DNA of 64,000 bases from Lepturacanthus savala (Eukaryota > Chordata > Actinopteri > Scombriformes > Trichiuridae): the NCBI GenBank assembly GCA_030544235.1, contig CM060464.1, positions 23,427,152 through 23,491,151 of the forward strand, written 5' to 3'. The notes beneath the pieces were generated by a model. The model was given only the letters and a program-made list of their open reading frames with translations, searched no databases and had not been told where the DNA came from. Position 1 is the stretch's first letter. Each line of letters opens with the position of its first letter. Shown in pieces: positions 1-10,342 of the stretch. The translations under genes were made by a program, and so were the position numbers.

Positions 1-1437
1 AAGAATCTGAAAATACTGTATCTAAATGCATAGTTCATAGTATATATATATTACTTTAAACATCAATGAGTGGTGGAAGAGTTATGCTGAAGTGTTGCAT
101 TCCTCTGTATCACTATTGGTGTGCAGTCATAGCTCAGAACAGGTGCTCAGCTGTTGGTTGCAAGGTGGTGTGTGTGTGTGTGTATGCTGTGATTCAGGTA
201 TAAAACACGAACACATTGTACTGTAACAGCACAGATGTTTAATGGGCACTAATTACCCTGCCATTTCCTGTTCCCTTATTGATAATAGTTTGGATTAACC
301 ATCAGAGACATGTTGAGATGCACCCACATACAGCAACCTGCGACCGTAACTCTGACACACCCGCTCGCACACGGGCTGAAGCCCATTAAAGAGGCTGGCA
401 GGCTGAGTTATGAGGGCTTCACTCACTCATCTGATGTGACAGTGTTGCTTGGTTATGAGCGCTTAGAGAGAATTTACTGGCCTCCCTCCCCTTCCATCAT
501 ACAGTCACAGCAGCAGGCCCCGGGATCAGGATTCAAAGAAGCACTCCTACAATTTATTTGTGTGTGTGTATCTGTGTGTAGTGTGTTTCTACAAATGTGT
601 GTGTGTGTGTTTATGGGAGTGGATCCTGCAGTGGTGGCGAGGATTACATATTTTATTAAATATGTTCTATAACAGCCTGTTAGAAGAAATTCATGAAGTT
701 AATGTAGTACTGCAGTCTTTTGTAGCAGTGCAGTTGACAACCATTCAGACCATTGTTCTAGCTAATCAATTACATGAGGAACCCAATAGAACATTTTTCC
801 AGGTTAAATAGATAGAATAAACCTACACTATTTTTTTAAATTGTGTGCTTACTACTATATAAAAAAGTTGTTAATTCATCATTTTAATTTGTAACCTACA
901 GGTTGTTTTCTGTATCTTTTTTTGTTTCTTTTTTTAATTTCTCACCATGCTAAATAGATCAAGCGTGCTGAGTGAATTATTAAGAAAGTTCCCATTTTTT
1001 ATTCTGTTCTACTCTTTTCATGTTTAGAATGTTTTTGACCTTGGAGTGATGTTTTCTTTTTTTTTTTTTTTTTTTTTCCAAGACGAAAAGTAATTTTCAA
1101 AAATGTAGCTCTCCAATTCAAGAATTTGAAAAAAAAACAAAACAAAACATTTTGGATATTTTTTATTTGAGTTGTTGCTAAAGAGATGTTGAACATGAAG
1201 AGAAAAAGAGTATGAAATATTATTTGTATACGTGCAGCTTCATGTTCCATAAGATGCATTTGACTGGGACAATATTTCTAAGCAAATACTGTCAAGGTCA
1301 AGATGAAAGATGGGAGTTGTGTGATTACTTTATTGATCTTCAGTGGAAAACTGTCTATTTCCTCTAAGCACACACACCTCTGTAGACAAATCAAAGGTCA
1401 CAGGCAGCTACAGTAACACATGTGACAAGAGAAGTGT
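1..1437. other. AT-rich non-coding DNA, left edge
   Basis: No gene is recognised. The stretch has short TG-rich simple repeats (around 169-183 and 556-611), a T run of about 20 bases near 1057-1078 and scattered A/T homopolymers. The open frames here (for example 310-672) run through the TG repeats and have no domain, so they are probably chance frames. Confidence 0.6.
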
Positions 1438-1799
1438 TTAAAGGTCCCATATCATGCACTTGTCTGAGTTGTATTTGAACTTTTTTTATCCCTAAGATGT
1501 ATGTGCAATATAAAGTTTATTTAACATACAAAACATTAAAATCAGTATAGTTTTGATGGTGGACCATGCTGGAAACCACTACAGGCAGAGGGAGCTACTC
1601 CATGACATCATAAAGTCAAGGAAGTACAAATGACCCATAGAACAAAGTTTCTAAATCCATGCTATGGGCATTTCTCTGTTTTTCTGTTTGACTGTTTGAT
1701 GCATGGGGAAGTTTTTTATATAACCCCAGACCTTATCTGGAGTATAAAAAAAAAAAGCAAAAACATCAAAGTGGCTATTTTCTTGAGATGGAACCTTTG
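1438..1799. mobile_element. MITE-like repeat, family A, copy 1
   Basis: The left end reads TTAAAGGTCCCATATCATGC. The right end is a degraded inverted counterpart (GATGGAACCTTT). A second copy at 30543-30925 shares both the ends and the interior, including the phrase 'ataaccccagaccttatctggagta' in slightly changed form. Terminal TTAA and the absence of coding capacity suggest a TTAA-targeting non-autonomous DNA transposon (piggyBac- or Kolobok-type). The superfamily is an inference. Confidence 0.5.
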
Positions 1800-3289
1800 A
1801 AGCTGCAAGCTACAGAGGAAATATAACAGAAAAGGAAAATTGGATTCCTGTTTCTGCATCTTGAATAAAAATAAAAAGACAAAAAAAACATTCATCTTGT
1901 AAGTTCAGTTGCTGTCATTAAATTTTGGAGTACACCAATATGCCTGCTCCCTTTCTCCTTTAATACATCCATTGTGATTGTTATTAGCCTCAGATGTGGT
2001 TTAAAAGAGGCCTGCAACACATTGGATTAGAGCTCTAATATGCTGCTACGTTACAATGTTTTTTTTTGTTTAATTTTATTTATTTATTTTTTTATGTTTA
2101 TGATATGACAATGCTGTGGTTACAGTCTGGTTAGTTTTAGGTGCAAAAAAAGACTTAGGACAATATTTTGGTTTGGGTGAAAAGGTTAATTCATTGGTTA
2201 AAAAATTATAAAATATCCAAACGTTACAATAAACATATTTCAATGTTATACTGTCATCTTAATTGCAGGACATTTGAAAGTTAATATTTATTTGTATTGC
2301 ATCATTTCAGCTTTTTCAGAGCGTCTGTGTTGTGTGCTGCAGCGTACCTGCTTCGCTACTAAGTTTTCATTGCTTTATCTCATCTCTGAAGTTTATTTAT
2401 CTCACATATGTTAGTCATACGCTAGCTTCACTGAAGCACTCTCTGCTATCTCCTTCTTTTAGCATTCCCTTTGCTGAATATCCCAGTTGTTATTTTTTTA
2501 GCTCCGCTAACCTATCTTGCAATGGCTTCTCTCCTTTCCTCCGCCTCTTATGCTTTCTCTTGCTCATAGTGTTGAATGTTTAGTTACTCCTCTGCCTCCA
2601 TTAGCGAAAATGGTACATATATTAAGTAGAAAAGGTAGAAGGTTGGGTCTGCATGATAGATAGCTAGTTGTATGCTAGCATAACTAAACAGTCCATAGTC
2701 TCCCTGGATCGACATCTAGCAGTAACCGGTGCTGTAGCCCAGGCTGATCTTAGCCTATCTTAGCCTCTAGCCCCCCCCCCAGTTTCTGAGCACCGAGAAA
2801 GACAGCGTAACTGTGACTAACTAAAGCTGTCAGATACATTTATGGGAGTAAAAAGTACAATATTTCCCTCTGAAGGAGATTTCTGTGCCCAGCTGCTCCC
2901 CAGAGACACAGAGAACATAAACAAATTAATTGATTAATAAAAAGAAAAAAAAAACAAAAAACTCCTGTGTTTCACATTGCATTACAAATCCGGATAAATG
3001 TAGATAAGGTTGAAAAGTGACAAAGTATTACTTTAATCAGATCAAATAGATCTGCACATGAGGGCTGATCGTTAATAGACCAATGTGGGATTTTGATTTC
3101 ACAGATTTTTACTGTGTGTTAGTCATCCATTCCTATTGTCTCTGCCTGGTTTTAATAAAATGTACCATCCTTCTGCAACATCCAGTCAAAGTATTCACAG
3201 GATCCACATTCATCAGGAAATGACTCAGCATGTAATTACTGTTTGTTTTGTTACTTCATGTCTAAAAGCCTCACTGTTAACCTCAAGTT
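1800..3289. other. Non-coding DNA without recognised features
   Basis: AT-rich sequence with A and T runs and a short C run near 2769-2779. Nothing with protein, RNA or repeat identity was recognised. Confidence 0.5.
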
Positions 3290-3415
3290 AGAACCAAACC
3301 GGGCGAAGCTGCTTTTAGCTGCTCTGCTGCACACATGGAATCACATATGCCCTCACTCAAACACTTTAAGCTTTTCATATTTTTAGACCTGCTCTTTTGG
3401 TCTAGTTGAATTGGA
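3290..3415 (+). pseudogene. Remnant of a LINE (L2/CR1-type) ORF2 C-terminus
   Basis: One plus-strand frame reads RTKPGEAAFSCSAAHM near its start. This matches the conserved C-terminal block RTKHGEAAFSFYAPQ that is encoded in the better preserved L2-type copies at 42.9-43.4 kb and 63 kb of this window. Downstream the frame decays. It is an old, very short non-LTR retrotransposon relic. The assignment rests on about ten residues, so it is moderately secure only. Confidence 0.45.
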
Positions 3416-4770
3416 TACTGGTTGATTTTACCCTTTAGTCTGACTCAGTCATTAGGTCAATTCAATTCTCAGTCAGTATGTTTTACATGACATCTAAAAC
3501 ATCTAATTATTATTCATATAATTAATTATTAATTATATAATTATATAGTTATTCCAGACTTTTATGTGTACATTTAAACATATCAGCTTGACTGATATCA
3601 AACTTGCAAAGTTGGACTAACACACCCAGATAACGTAATCAGATTTGTGAATGTGCAGGAGGTCCTTGTCAAGCCTTGACCTGGAAGTCGAACAGTATAT
3701 AAATATAGCATACAGAAAGTACACTATGTACATATGTACAGAAAAGTTCAACCGCTAACTATCAAGCTAAATAAAGTATTGCCATATATCCTAGTGGAGA
3801 TGAAGTGACTTCATCAATGAATAGATTTCCCTCCTGTGTGTGTATTGGAACAACAGTAGTCCAAGGAAAAGGAATATTCAAGCTATAACCATAGCTCGTC
3901 CTAACTGTATATGTAAACCTGATGATTGTCAATTGTCTATTGGCATCTTCAGAGGTGATTTCTTGACAACTTGTGTCTTTTCAACGACTTCAAATGTAAC
4001 CATGCCACATAAAGAGTTTGCTCTGTGTTCTGTTCTTGACCCACCATCAAACTGCACCTGTGTTGTTATGCCCCCCTGGTTAGGGGCAATACTTCATCTT
4101 GAGGCTCGTTGTCTAGGGTTCACTATCATGCAGCTAGGCAACCAAGGACATTTTCGTACAGTGAAGTCGGTATGATTGAGCCTGGTATTAGTTTAATGCA
4201 CCATGTTTGAGCGTGGATGAAGCTAACTGCTGCTCCACCTTGTGTTGGGCCTGAGAGGTGGATGGAAAACCGAATGGACAGTGGACATAGTCACAAAATG
4301 ACAAAATTGTGCCTGACATTATAAGCATTTTTAGCTCATTTTGGGGGGTGCTGTATATATATATATAGCAGGAAAAAGACAGTTTCCTCTCAAAAACATG
4401 CAGTATTTGGTAATTTTTAACAAATCTACAGCACCTTATAGATTTCAAGAACTTTTCTCATTTTAAAGTGCATTTTTATTTATATATTTGTATTATATAG
4501 TACAGACAATAATGGAAAAAAGACAGGGACAAACAGTGAAGAAGTAATTGTTTATGTGTTTTGCAATTTGTGCATTGCCTTTCAAAATAAAAATCCAACA
4601 AATAACTCCAAGCTCCGCTATATATATATATATATTTTCCCTAAAAATGCAATGTTTTTATTTCATGAATGGGAATACATTTGATAAAATGTACAAAACA
4701 GGTGAATTTATCTTGCCTGGCCAGTCTGGTCTGGTCTCTGGATGCTCAGGGCCTCTGATCTGATTTGCCT
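3416..4770. other. Non-coding DNA, no recognised element
   Basis: AT-rich sequence with short TA stretches (4353-4367, 4619-4634). A 111-codon open frame at 3840-4175 shows no known domain and is not supported by any other signal. Confidence 0.45.
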
Positions 4771-4779
4771 ATACAGAAC

Positions 4780-5494
4780 CACAATGGGGATTCAAATACA
4801 GGGAGTATGACAAAAACTCTTAATTCCCAAACTATATTCCAGCTCCCGCTCTGAGTTCACACCTAATAAGGTGAACCCCCCATTTAATCACCCAATCTTC
4901 AACAAATTCCAGGTGCTGCCAGATGTGTCCCACTGTGACACCATCAATTTAACTATAAAAACTGCATAGAAACTCTCCTTCTGCCTCTTTTATGTTGGCT
5001 TTGCTGACTTCAGAAGCACCCGGACCTGAAACTGGCAGATGCTGCTACCCCTCCCCTTAAATTGGCGCCATCATCAAACCCTCGCTGGCAGAGACGAACT
5101 GAGGACTCCCTTCTTTGTTCAAACCGAACAAAACTTTCCTAAGTGAGAAAGAGACTGCTGCGCGACAGAGCTGTTCTCCACTTTTCCCCCTGCAGAAGAA
5201 AGTGTTCCAGCCTCATCCTGAGCTCTCGCCATGATGCACGCCGGCCCGCTGAGCATCTGACTATTGTTTTTTTTTTTTTTTAAGTGGCAGGACTATATAA
5301 GTTTTTACTTCCTCCTACCCCCTTTCGATCTTGTAGAATCTTTTTTATTCTCTATCCTTTAATTGAATTATGTTTTGTACTTTTTCTATGGTTTACATGA
5401 TTGAAATAAATGAGGACAGACATAAATAAATTAAGGAGAATCTGTGCCGATTAAATGACTGTGGTGTGTTTATTTGTCGGTGCTAGAATGTACA
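4780..5494 (+). mobile_element. Possible solo LTR or LTR fragment
   Basis: This island is more GC-rich than its flanks and has an LTR-like layout. A TATA box (tatataa, 5294-5300) is followed about 110 bp later by AATAAA (5405-5410), and a G/T-rich tail follows up to the CA at 5493-5494. An additional TATA-like tataaaa lies at 4954-4960. I could not find TG...CA ends with a matching target duplication, so the left boundary is only indicative. An RNA polymerase II promoter of another origin would look similar. Confidence 0.3.
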
Positions 5495-5495
5495 G

Positions 5496-5513
5496 TTAGG
5501 GTTAGGGTTAGGG
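5496..5513 (+). repeat. Interstitial telomere-type repeat (TTAGGG)3
   Basis: Three perfect TTAGGG hexamers in tandem. This is far too short for a telomere; it may be a fill-in at an old break or chance. Confidence 0.7.
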
Positions 5514-5536
5514 AAGTTTAGTTGTGTAGCTTATTA

Positions 5537-6216
5537 GGGCTGCTCGATTATGGAAAAAAAAATCATTATCACGATTATTTTGGTCAATATAAAAGTTCAG
5601 CTCCACTTGCCCAACACTCCACTCACACTAATGCTCTCTCTCTCTCACAAACTCATACTGTCGCTACCTAGCTTGTGCTCTCGCGCACTAGCCCTCGCGC
5701 TTTCATGCATTAGCACTCATGCAATACTTCATGCGCGCTAGCACTCGCCTGCATTAACACTTGCGCATATTAACACTCACACATATGAGCACTAAGGGCG
5801 ACACGGTGGCGCAGGGGTTAGCGCTGTTGCCTCACAGCAAGAAGGTCGCAGGTTCAAGACCTCCTTGGTCCGGGGTCTGGGACCTTTCTGTGTGGAGTTT
5901 GCATGTTCTCCCCGTGTCTGCGTGGGTTTTCACCGGGTACTCCGGCTTCCATCTGGGGTGTATCCCTCCGCTTGCCATAACGTGCTGGGATTGGCTCCAG
6001 CAGACCCCTGCGACCCTAATGAGGAATAAGCAGGTATAGAAAATGACTGATGACATATGAGTACTTATGCACTAGCATTTGTACCCATGCTCTCTCTTTT
6101 CCGAAATAGTGTAATGAAAATGTCAAATATTGTTTCAACTCAAATATATGATTTTGGAGATTGTTTGACATGCAAATCGAAATCGCGATTAAAATTCCAT
6201 TAATTGCACAATTATT
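5537..6216. mobile_element. hAT-like non-autonomous element, interrupted by a SINE
   Basis: The left end GGGCTGCTCGATTA and the right end (reverse complement AATAATTGTGCAATTA) form a poor terminal inverted repeat. They are flanked by near-identical 8-bp direct repeats, GCTTATTA (5529-5536) and GCTTATTT (6217-6224), which is the target-duplication length of hAT elements. The interior holds the sequence 'aatcgaaatcgcgatt' and a degenerate GC/CA-rich minisatellite (about 5630-5790, units around GCACTAGCACTCG). A SINE splits it at 5796-6052. No transposase is encoded. Confidence 0.5.
5796..6052 (+). mobile_element. tRNA-headed SINE, copy 1
   Basis: A RNA polymerase III A box (TGGCGCAGGGG, 5807-5817) and B box (GGTTCAAGACC, 5851-5861) stand at the spacing of a tRNA-derived promoter. 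The body ends in AGAAAATGACTGATG. It is flanked by a 15-bp target duplication with two mismatches: ACATATGAGCACTAA (5781-5795) and ACATATGAGTACTTA (6053-6067). Compared with the minus-strand copy at 36.5-36.8 kb, about 100 bp of the middle is missing. This family is common in teleost genomes; the library name was not assigned. Confidence 0.8.
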
Positions 6217-6224
6217 GCTTATTT

Positions 6225-6600
6225 ATAACAGATCCCTGCATCTGCCTGCCTTTCAATTATTTGTTTTGCTTATGACACTGACTGTTTCTGTTACTGCTCC
6301 TAGATCTGACATTGACGGTATTGTATGGTGCACTAATAAGTGTTGTTATTTTATCTGCTACATCTTTCAACTGTTCATGTGGCATTCTACTGATCAGATC
6401 ACCTGTTTTCTTCAGCTCAGCTGTCTCAGCCCACACATGTGGGTTGTGATGTGGCAGTCTTATATTTCTGTGGGCAGTACAGTAAATCGCTAAAGTCCAG
6501 AGAAGATTACGATGGCTATTGTGTCCCTGAGTATAGCCTGGTTATAAGGAATTTCTGTCCATACATATATGTGTGACTGTCTCACATTTCCTCTTGCTGC
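6225..6600. other. Non-coding DNA left of the retrotransposon
   Basis: No gene or recognisable element apart from the hairpin at 6601-6631 that follows. Confidence 0.5.
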
Positions 6601-6631
6601 TGTGGGTTAGTGCTCTTCGCACTAACCCACA
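6601..6631. repeat. Perfect 13-bp inverted repeat (hairpin)
   Basis: TGTGGGTTAGTGC (6601-6613) and its exact reverse complement GCACTAACCCACA (6619-6631) are separated by the five bases TCTTC. It lies about 100 bp left of the LTR element. Its function is unknown. Confidence 0.8.
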
Positions 6632-6726
6632 TAAGTGCACATACGCATGCACATGCTCCCACGCACATTTCACAGTCCTGATAACTTCATAGCTGAGAGT
6701 AGCTCCACACACAAGGCTGCTTGATT

Positions 6727-6731
6727 GTTAT
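6727..6731. repeat. Target-site duplication GTTAT, left copy
   Basis: The five bases directly before the 5' LTR are identical to those directly after the 3' LTR (12630-12634). This proves a single integration event of an LTR element with 5-bp staggered cutting. Confidence 0.93.
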
Positions 6732-7521
6732 TGTGATGGCCACAGTTGTGGCCACACAACCATAAAGGTCTGTAACCATCTGCACTCACACACTTGGTTA
6801 TAGTTAAGTTTTGTTTATACACATTATATATTCAGTTATTAGTTTACATTAGTTTAATTTTTATTGGAACAAATCACATATTTTTTGTTTCATAACACTT
6901 TATTGTTTTGACAGTACATTAGTTTTCTATTTGAAGCGCGCACATTTAGTTAGCTTTTGTACAGTCTTTGTTTAGTATAGTTTCCTAATTTCTGTTTTCT
7001 TTGAGTTTCCGGTGCTGGTGTTGCTGTTGCTGGGAGCTGGGAAGGCCGGGTTAAAGGGATCCGCCCCACAAGCTCAGTCATTTTGTGGAAGAGTGATTGG
7101 ACCAACCCAGTGCCTGCACTTCATGGGGGGGGGGATTTATTGCTTTGTTTACTCCTTTTAGACAATTAGTAATTTCATTTGGTTTGATTAAGTATAGATT
7201 CTGTTTATTCTAATAAGTTAATTGTCCTGATGTGTTTGTTAGTAAGCTAGCTGTTTGTTGTGTTTAGTGTTTGTTAACCCCTTGTGTTTGAATATGGGCT
7301 GATCACCCACTATATAAGCTCCCCTTTTGTGTTCAGTTGAGAGGTCTGTTCGTTTGGTCTTCTGTTAGTTTGTTCAGTTGATGGTTTGTTAATTTGACCT
7401 CTTTTATGGGCCCAATTTTTATTATTTTTGGAAATTTTGTTTGCATACTTTGGGTAAATAAAGACCCTTTTTTGAAAATACCACCTGTCGTCCTCATTGC
7501 CGACTGACTCGGGCCCTCACA
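6732..7521 (+). repeat. 5' LTR
   Basis: 790 bp, starts TGTGATGG and ends CCCTCACA (canonical TG...CA). A short hairpin, GGCCACA-GT-TGTGGCC, lies seven bases inside the left end. It carries a TATA box (tatataag, 7311-7318) and AATAAA (7457-7462) about 140 bp apart, which places R and U5 in the last 200 bp. It has a G run near 7125-7134. Confidence 0.93.
7311..7318 (+). promoter_or_regulatory. TATA box of the 5' LTR promoter
   Basis: TATATAAG sits in the U3 part of the LTR, with the poly(A) signal AATAAA downstream at 7457. This would start the genomic RNA of the element. The 3' LTR has the same box at 12419-12426. Confidence 0.7.
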
Positions 7522-7523
7522 GT

Positions 7524-7542
7524 TGGTTGCAGTGGTGGGATT
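7524..7542 (+). promoter_or_regulatory. Primer-binding site, fits tRNA-Leu
   Basis: Two bases after the LTR the sequence reads TGGTTGCAGTGGTGGGATT. Compared with the complement of a vertebrate tRNA-Leu 3' end (recalled as ...AATCCCACCGCTGCCACCA) 17 of 19 positions agree, including the obligatory TGG that pairs with CCA. Minus-strand DNA synthesis would therefore be primed by a leucine tRNA. The tRNA comparison is from memory. Confidence 0.65.
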
Positions 7543-7605
7543 AGCCAGTTGGGGACGCATTGGGCATTTTTTTTTCTCTCTTTCCCTCCTCCATTTTGTG
7601 AAGAC

Positions 7606-9513
7606 ATGCATCGTGGAGGAAGAGGGGCAAGAGGAGGTCGGATAGACCTCAGGAAGACCCACACAGGGTTTGAACCTCAGAGTGAGAGTGAGGAAGAGAC
7701 GGAAGGTGAAGCATTAAAAGCAGCATCCGATGAAGAGAGCAGGGAACCCTCTTTAAGAGATCTGGCAGGCATCATTCAGGCCTTCATGGGGCAGCAGGAG
7801 GCCCGGGAGATAAAAGAAAGGGAAGAGGTTGCACGGCAGGAACAGCGGTTCCAAACACTGCAACAACAGCTCAGGCTTTTGCAACAGGAGGTACAGGCCC
7901 ACACATCCCCAGCAGCAGAACTTACTTCAACAGTTTCACAGCCTTTGGAGACTCCTCGTTTAGAGCATGATAACCAACAGGCCCATGCTGCAGCCTCAAC
8001 AGAATTCATCCACTCTTCTAATAATGCATCAGGTCAGTCTTGTTTTTCTCATCAGCCTAGACTTGAGAAATTAACAGAAAATGATGATGTTGAACATTTT
8101 CTCTTTACATTTGAGAGAATTGCAGCAGCATGCCGATGGCCAAAGTCTGACTGGGTCTTCCGACTCATTCCACTCCTGACGGGTAAGGCCAGAGGAGCCT
8201 ATGTTCATATGGATTTTGATGATTCCCTTGAATATGATGATGTAAAATCTGCTATTCTGAAAAAATATGACATAAATCCTGAGACATACAGGCTGAGGTT
8301 TCGCTCTGTAGATGTTGGACCTGATGAGAGCCCCAAAGAGCTGTATGTCAGACTGAAGGAGCTGTATGTGAAATGGGTACAGCCCAAAGATAAAACTGTG
8401 CAAGAAATTGGTGAAATAATTATTATGGAACAGTTCTTAAGAATGTTGTCTCCAGAGCTCCAGGTGTGGATTAAAGAACGTGACCCACAATCAGCTGCTG
8501 AAGCTGCCACTCTGGCCAACGTGTTTGTGGCTGCCCGCAAAAGGAATCAGCCATGGAGTAACATGGCCTGGAAGGCTGGGAAGGACGTCAGGAGGCCTGT
8601 AACCCCTCAACACCACCAGAGGTCATCAGTAGGTGTGGGTAAGCCTCCTGTAAGGGAGAACCAGCAAACACAATTGAAAGCTCCCAGCAAAGCACCCACC
8701 TGTTACCTGTGTGGACAGGAAGGCCATATTAAACCAATGTGCCCAAAGAATCCTGCTAAACTTACTCAAATGTGTTTTGTTCCACGCCAAAGTGTTGATA
8801 GGCCTCAACAGTCCATGAAAATGACCAGTGTCAGGATAAATGGAGAAAATGTTAAAGCCCTGATTGATACCGGCAGTACTCAGACTCTTGTACACAGAAA
8901 TTATGTGCCGGCTAATACCATCTGCACCTTAGAGACTATTCCCATCTGCTGTGTACATGGTGATGAGAGGTTCTATCCTACTGCTGATATTTATGTGGAA
9001 GTACATGGACAGGCTTATCTTTTAAACGTTGGAGTTGCAGACAATTTGCCTTTTCCAGTGGTTTTGGGTGACGACCTGCCTGTTTTTGACCTGTTAAATC
9101 CTGTGCAAAGTTGTAATGTTGCAGTCACCAGAGCACAAGCTAAGCAGGGGGAGGTAGATCTCCCAGTTCTCAGTACCTTGCCATTCTATGGTGTCGAGCT
9201 TGAGACACAGCCCGGGAAGTGTCGGAAGCCCCGTAGCCAAAAGAGGCAAGATAAATTTCAACACACTGCTGTACAGCCATCAGCTGAGGCTGCTCCAGAT
9301 ATGCCTTTAGGTTTGCAAATACCTGATAACATAAAGCAACTGCAGCAGGAGGATCCAACATTATCTGTCTTTTTACAGAGAGCGAAGGAGAGGAAGCTGG
9401 AGGTGGAGCTTGATGGCAGGATAGAGGAGTTGCACTCAGTGCCAAAAGACCTCAATAAGAGGCCTAACCAGGGCTCCCCTCGAGCCACTCCCCATCATCA
9501 GGACACCTTTTGA
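7606..9513 (+). CDS. gag: Gag-protease polyprotein of the Gmr1-like element
   Basis: 635 codons from ATG 7606; an upstream in-frame extension has no ATG. The start MHRGGRGARGG is basic and Gly-rich and is followed by an acidic stretch. A Gln/Glu-rich coiled coil spans about residues 65-100. Residues 165-310 resemble a SCAN/capsid domain (RWPKSDWVFRLIPLLTGKA through QFLRMLSPELQVWIKE). SCAN domains of vertebrate zinc-finger proteins are thought to derive from such a Gag. A CCHC zinc knuckle occupies residues 366-379 (CYLCGQEGHIKPMC) and serves RNA packaging. An aspartic protease has its DTGS active site at residue 421 and VVLG near residue 485. The frame continues into the start of the integrase linker and ends at TGA 9511-9513, after the integrase zinc domain has been lost. 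Gag and protease look intact. No separate pol start is visible, so a fused Gag-Pol is likely in the intact family. Confidence 0.9.
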   Translation: MHRGGRGARGGRIDLRKTHTGFEPQSESEEETEGEALKAASDEESREPSLRDLAGIIQAFMGQQEAREIKEREEVARQEQRFQTLQQQLRLLQQEVQAHTSPAAELTSTVSQPLETPRLEHDNQQAHAAASTEFIHSSNNASGQSCFSHQPRLEKLTENDDVEHFLFTFERIAAACRWPKSDWVFRLIPLLTGKARGAYVHMDFDDSLEYDDVKSAILKKYDINPETYRLRFRSVDVGPDESPKELYVRLKELYVKWVQPKDKTVQEIGEIIIMEQFLRMLSPELQVWIKERDPQSAAEAATLANVFVAARKRNQPWSNMAWKAGKDVRRPVTPQHHQRSSVGVGKPPVRENQQTQLKAPSKAPTCYLCGQEGHIKPMCPKNPAKLTQMCFVPRQSVDRPQQSMKMTSVRINGENVKALIDTGSTQTLVHRNYVPANTICTLETIPICCVHGDERFYPTADIYVEVHGQAYLLNVGVADNLPFPVVLGDDLPVFDLLNPVQSCNVAVTRAQAKQGEVDLPVLSTLPFYGVELETQPGKCRKPRSQKRQDKFQHTAVQPSAEAAPDMPLGLQIPDNIKQLQQEDPTLSVFLQRAKERKLEVELDGRIEELHSVPKDLNKRPNQGSPRATPHHQDTF

Positions 9514-10300
9514 ACGCCTAGGGATGGATGTTGTTGGTCCTGTGGAGAAGAGTAAATCAGGAAATCGCTACATGTTGGTCATTACAGATTATGGTACCAA
9601 ATATCCTGAAGTTTTTCCATTGAAATCGGTTAAAGCAAAAACTGTGGCTTTTTCCTTGGTTCAGTTTTTTCAAGAGTGGGATTTCCAAGTGAAATTTTAA
9701 CGGACCAAGGCACTAACTTCATGTCCAACCTTTTGAAGCAGGTTTACCAGCTCCTGGGTATAAAGAGTGTACGCACCACCCCATACCATCCACAGACAGA
9801 TGGTTTGACAGAACGGTTCAACCAGACCCTCAAACAAATGCTCCGTAAGTTTGTTAATGAAACTGGATCTGACTGGGATCAATGGCTCCCCTACCTCCTC
9901 TTCGCTTATAGGGAGGTACCTCAAGCTTCTACAGGTTTCTCCCCTTTCGAACTGCTTCATGGTCATGAGGTGAGGGGTCCTCTGGCCTTGTTGCGGGAGA
10001 CCTGGGAGGGAGATCATAGGAGGGGGGAGCCTGTTAATGTTGTTTCCTATGTGATACAGATGAGAGAGAAACTCCAGAGGATGAGTCAACTGGCGGAGGC
10101 ACACATGGCAGAGGCGCAGCAACATCAGAAAGCCTGGTATGACCAGTCAGCCCGACAGAGAAGCTTTGAACCAGGTCAAAAGGTCCTGGTCATGCTGCCA
10201 ACCAGTGATAGTAAACTGCTGGCAAAGTGGCAGGGGCCTTTTGAGGTCCAGAAGAAGCAGGGGCCTACCACCTATCAGGTCTCCAGCCCAGGGCGCCAAC
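9476..10300 (+). pseudogene. pol: Integrase, frameshifted and lacking its zinc domain
   Basis: The catalytic core starts in frame 2 (PIIRTPFERLGMDVVGP, first catalytic Asp at 9527-9529). It shifts to frame 1 within the T run near 9665-9670 and continues with LTDQGTNF (second Asp, 9703-9705) and GLTERFNQ (Glu, 9811-9813). The 35 residues between the last two give the DD35E spacing of retroviral-type integrases. A C-terminal GPFEV...VNLLKEW block (about 10227-10342) is the GPF/Y-like module. The N-terminal HHCC zinc-binding domain expected ahead of the core is absent: the Gag-protease frame runs straight into the core region at about 9455-9475, which indicates an internal deletion. This protein could not integrate DNA as encoded. 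Confidence 0.85.
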
Positions 10301-10342
10301 ATTCCAGCCGTGTGCTCCATGTGAATCTCCTTAAAGAGTGGG

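Noticed and set aside
310..811. Overlapping open frames in the TG-rich left region
   Set aside because: They run through TG repeats, lack domains and have no supporting promoter or splice signals.
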